Assembly: GCF_003668045.3 (NCBI RefSeq)
Contig: NW_023276806.1
Coordinates: 230,312,205 to 230,376,204, forward strand
Direction of reading: 5' to 3'
Source: Cricetulus griseus
Lineage: Eukaryota > Chordata > Mammalia > Rodentia > Cricetidae
DNA length: 64,000 nt
The position numbers and the translations under genes are program-made. How positions within the stretch are numbered: the first letter of the stretch is position 1; every line of letters begins with the position of its first letter. The notes beneath the pieces were generated by a model that saw nothing but the letters and a program-made list of their open reading frames with translations, was not told where the DNA came from and ran no database searches. Shown here in pieces: positions 63,630 through 64,000 of this stretch.

Positions 63630-63694
63630 CCAATCAGGAGCCGGCATTCTGCGACATCATCAGTTACTAGGAGAAGCTGCTCCTGGAGATGTCC
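63630..63694 (-). promoter_or_regulatory. SXY module 4, minus strand
   Basis: Read on minus: S-like GGACATCTCC from 63694, X1 CCTAGTAACTG, X2-like ATGATGTC, Y CTGATTGG (63637-63630). GGAC to CCTAG is 23 bp and CTAG to ATTGG is 36 bp, exactly the classical class II spacing. Its X1 is the closest to the consensus CCTAGCAACAG of any module here. It would drive minus-strand transcription below 63.6 kb, or act as a distal element. Confidence 0.8.
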
Positions 63695-64000
63695 ACAGCA
63701 CCACAGCCTTGTCCAGCTCTAGGGAACGTGAGAGATGGTGGTGACTTCACCTGAAGTGGATGAACTGGCATCACCTTTGTCATCTCCATCATTAACCTGA
63801 GGGGCAGTAAGTGCCAGGCTAAAGGTTCCTGGCTTGCTGTCATCTTCAGTCACCTCCTTTGCTCCCACAAGCTTCAGACACACAGTTGTGCCAACAGCCC
63901 TGTGTAGGAGGTGAGCGCTCCCCCAGTGCTCACAGTGATGAATGAATTACGGACCACAGCAGAGCTGGCTCAGCACTGTGGGCTGATTAATGTTTCAGCT
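63695..64000. other. Window end, no gene seen
   Basis: Unique-looking DNA upstream of SXY module 4; no feature recognised. Confidence 0.35.

Overview
This is a rodent MHC class II segment: the DQ-type pair, a beta gene (H2-Ab1/RT1-Bb/DQB orthologue, 5' partial, + strand) and an alpha gene (H2-Aa/RT1-Ba/DQA orthologue, complete, - strand), which converge on each other, plus the intergenic DNA beyond the alpha gene. B1, B2, ID and B4 SINEs show a rodent. Several B1 copies carry the variant tail GAGTGCCAGGATAGGCTCC, which I associate with cricetids (hamster, vole, deer mouse) rather than Mus or Rattus; the species call is inference.

Layout. 1-4.8 kb: beta gene from the end of intron 1 to the poly(A) signal, with a G-rich minisatellite in intron 4. 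4.8-9.4 kb: SINE-bearing intergenic DNA. 9.4-28.4 kb: a three-layer nest of betaretrovirus-like endogenous retroviruses (ERVs). ERV A (+) is split by ERV C (-), and ERV C is split by ERV B (+); both insertions keep perfect 6-bp target-site duplications. 28.4-30.4 kb: interspersed repeats, a CA microsatellite and a solo LTR. 30.5-45.8 kb: the alpha gene, whose 13.3-kb intron 1 holds a 10.3-kb minisatellite of 21-bp units (33.8-44.1 kb). 45.8-64 kb: intergenic DNA with many SINEs, a solo LTR, an interrupted L1 and, unexpectedly, four S-X-Y-type class II promoter modules (49.5, 57.6 and 61.1 kb on +, 63.65 kb on -), most with the same box spacing as the alpha promoter.

The two genes encode the chains of one cell-surface heterodimer that presents endosomal peptides to CD4 T cells. 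Exon phases and lengths look intact and both chains appear translatable. Several normally conserved peptide-groove residues differ, including both partners of the usual alpha76-beta57 salt bridge. The strongest leads are the giant intron-1 minisatellite, the SXY cluster, the atypical groove and the nested ERVs. Long open frames inside the minisatellites and microsatellites are artefacts of repeat units divisible by three and are not annotated as genes.
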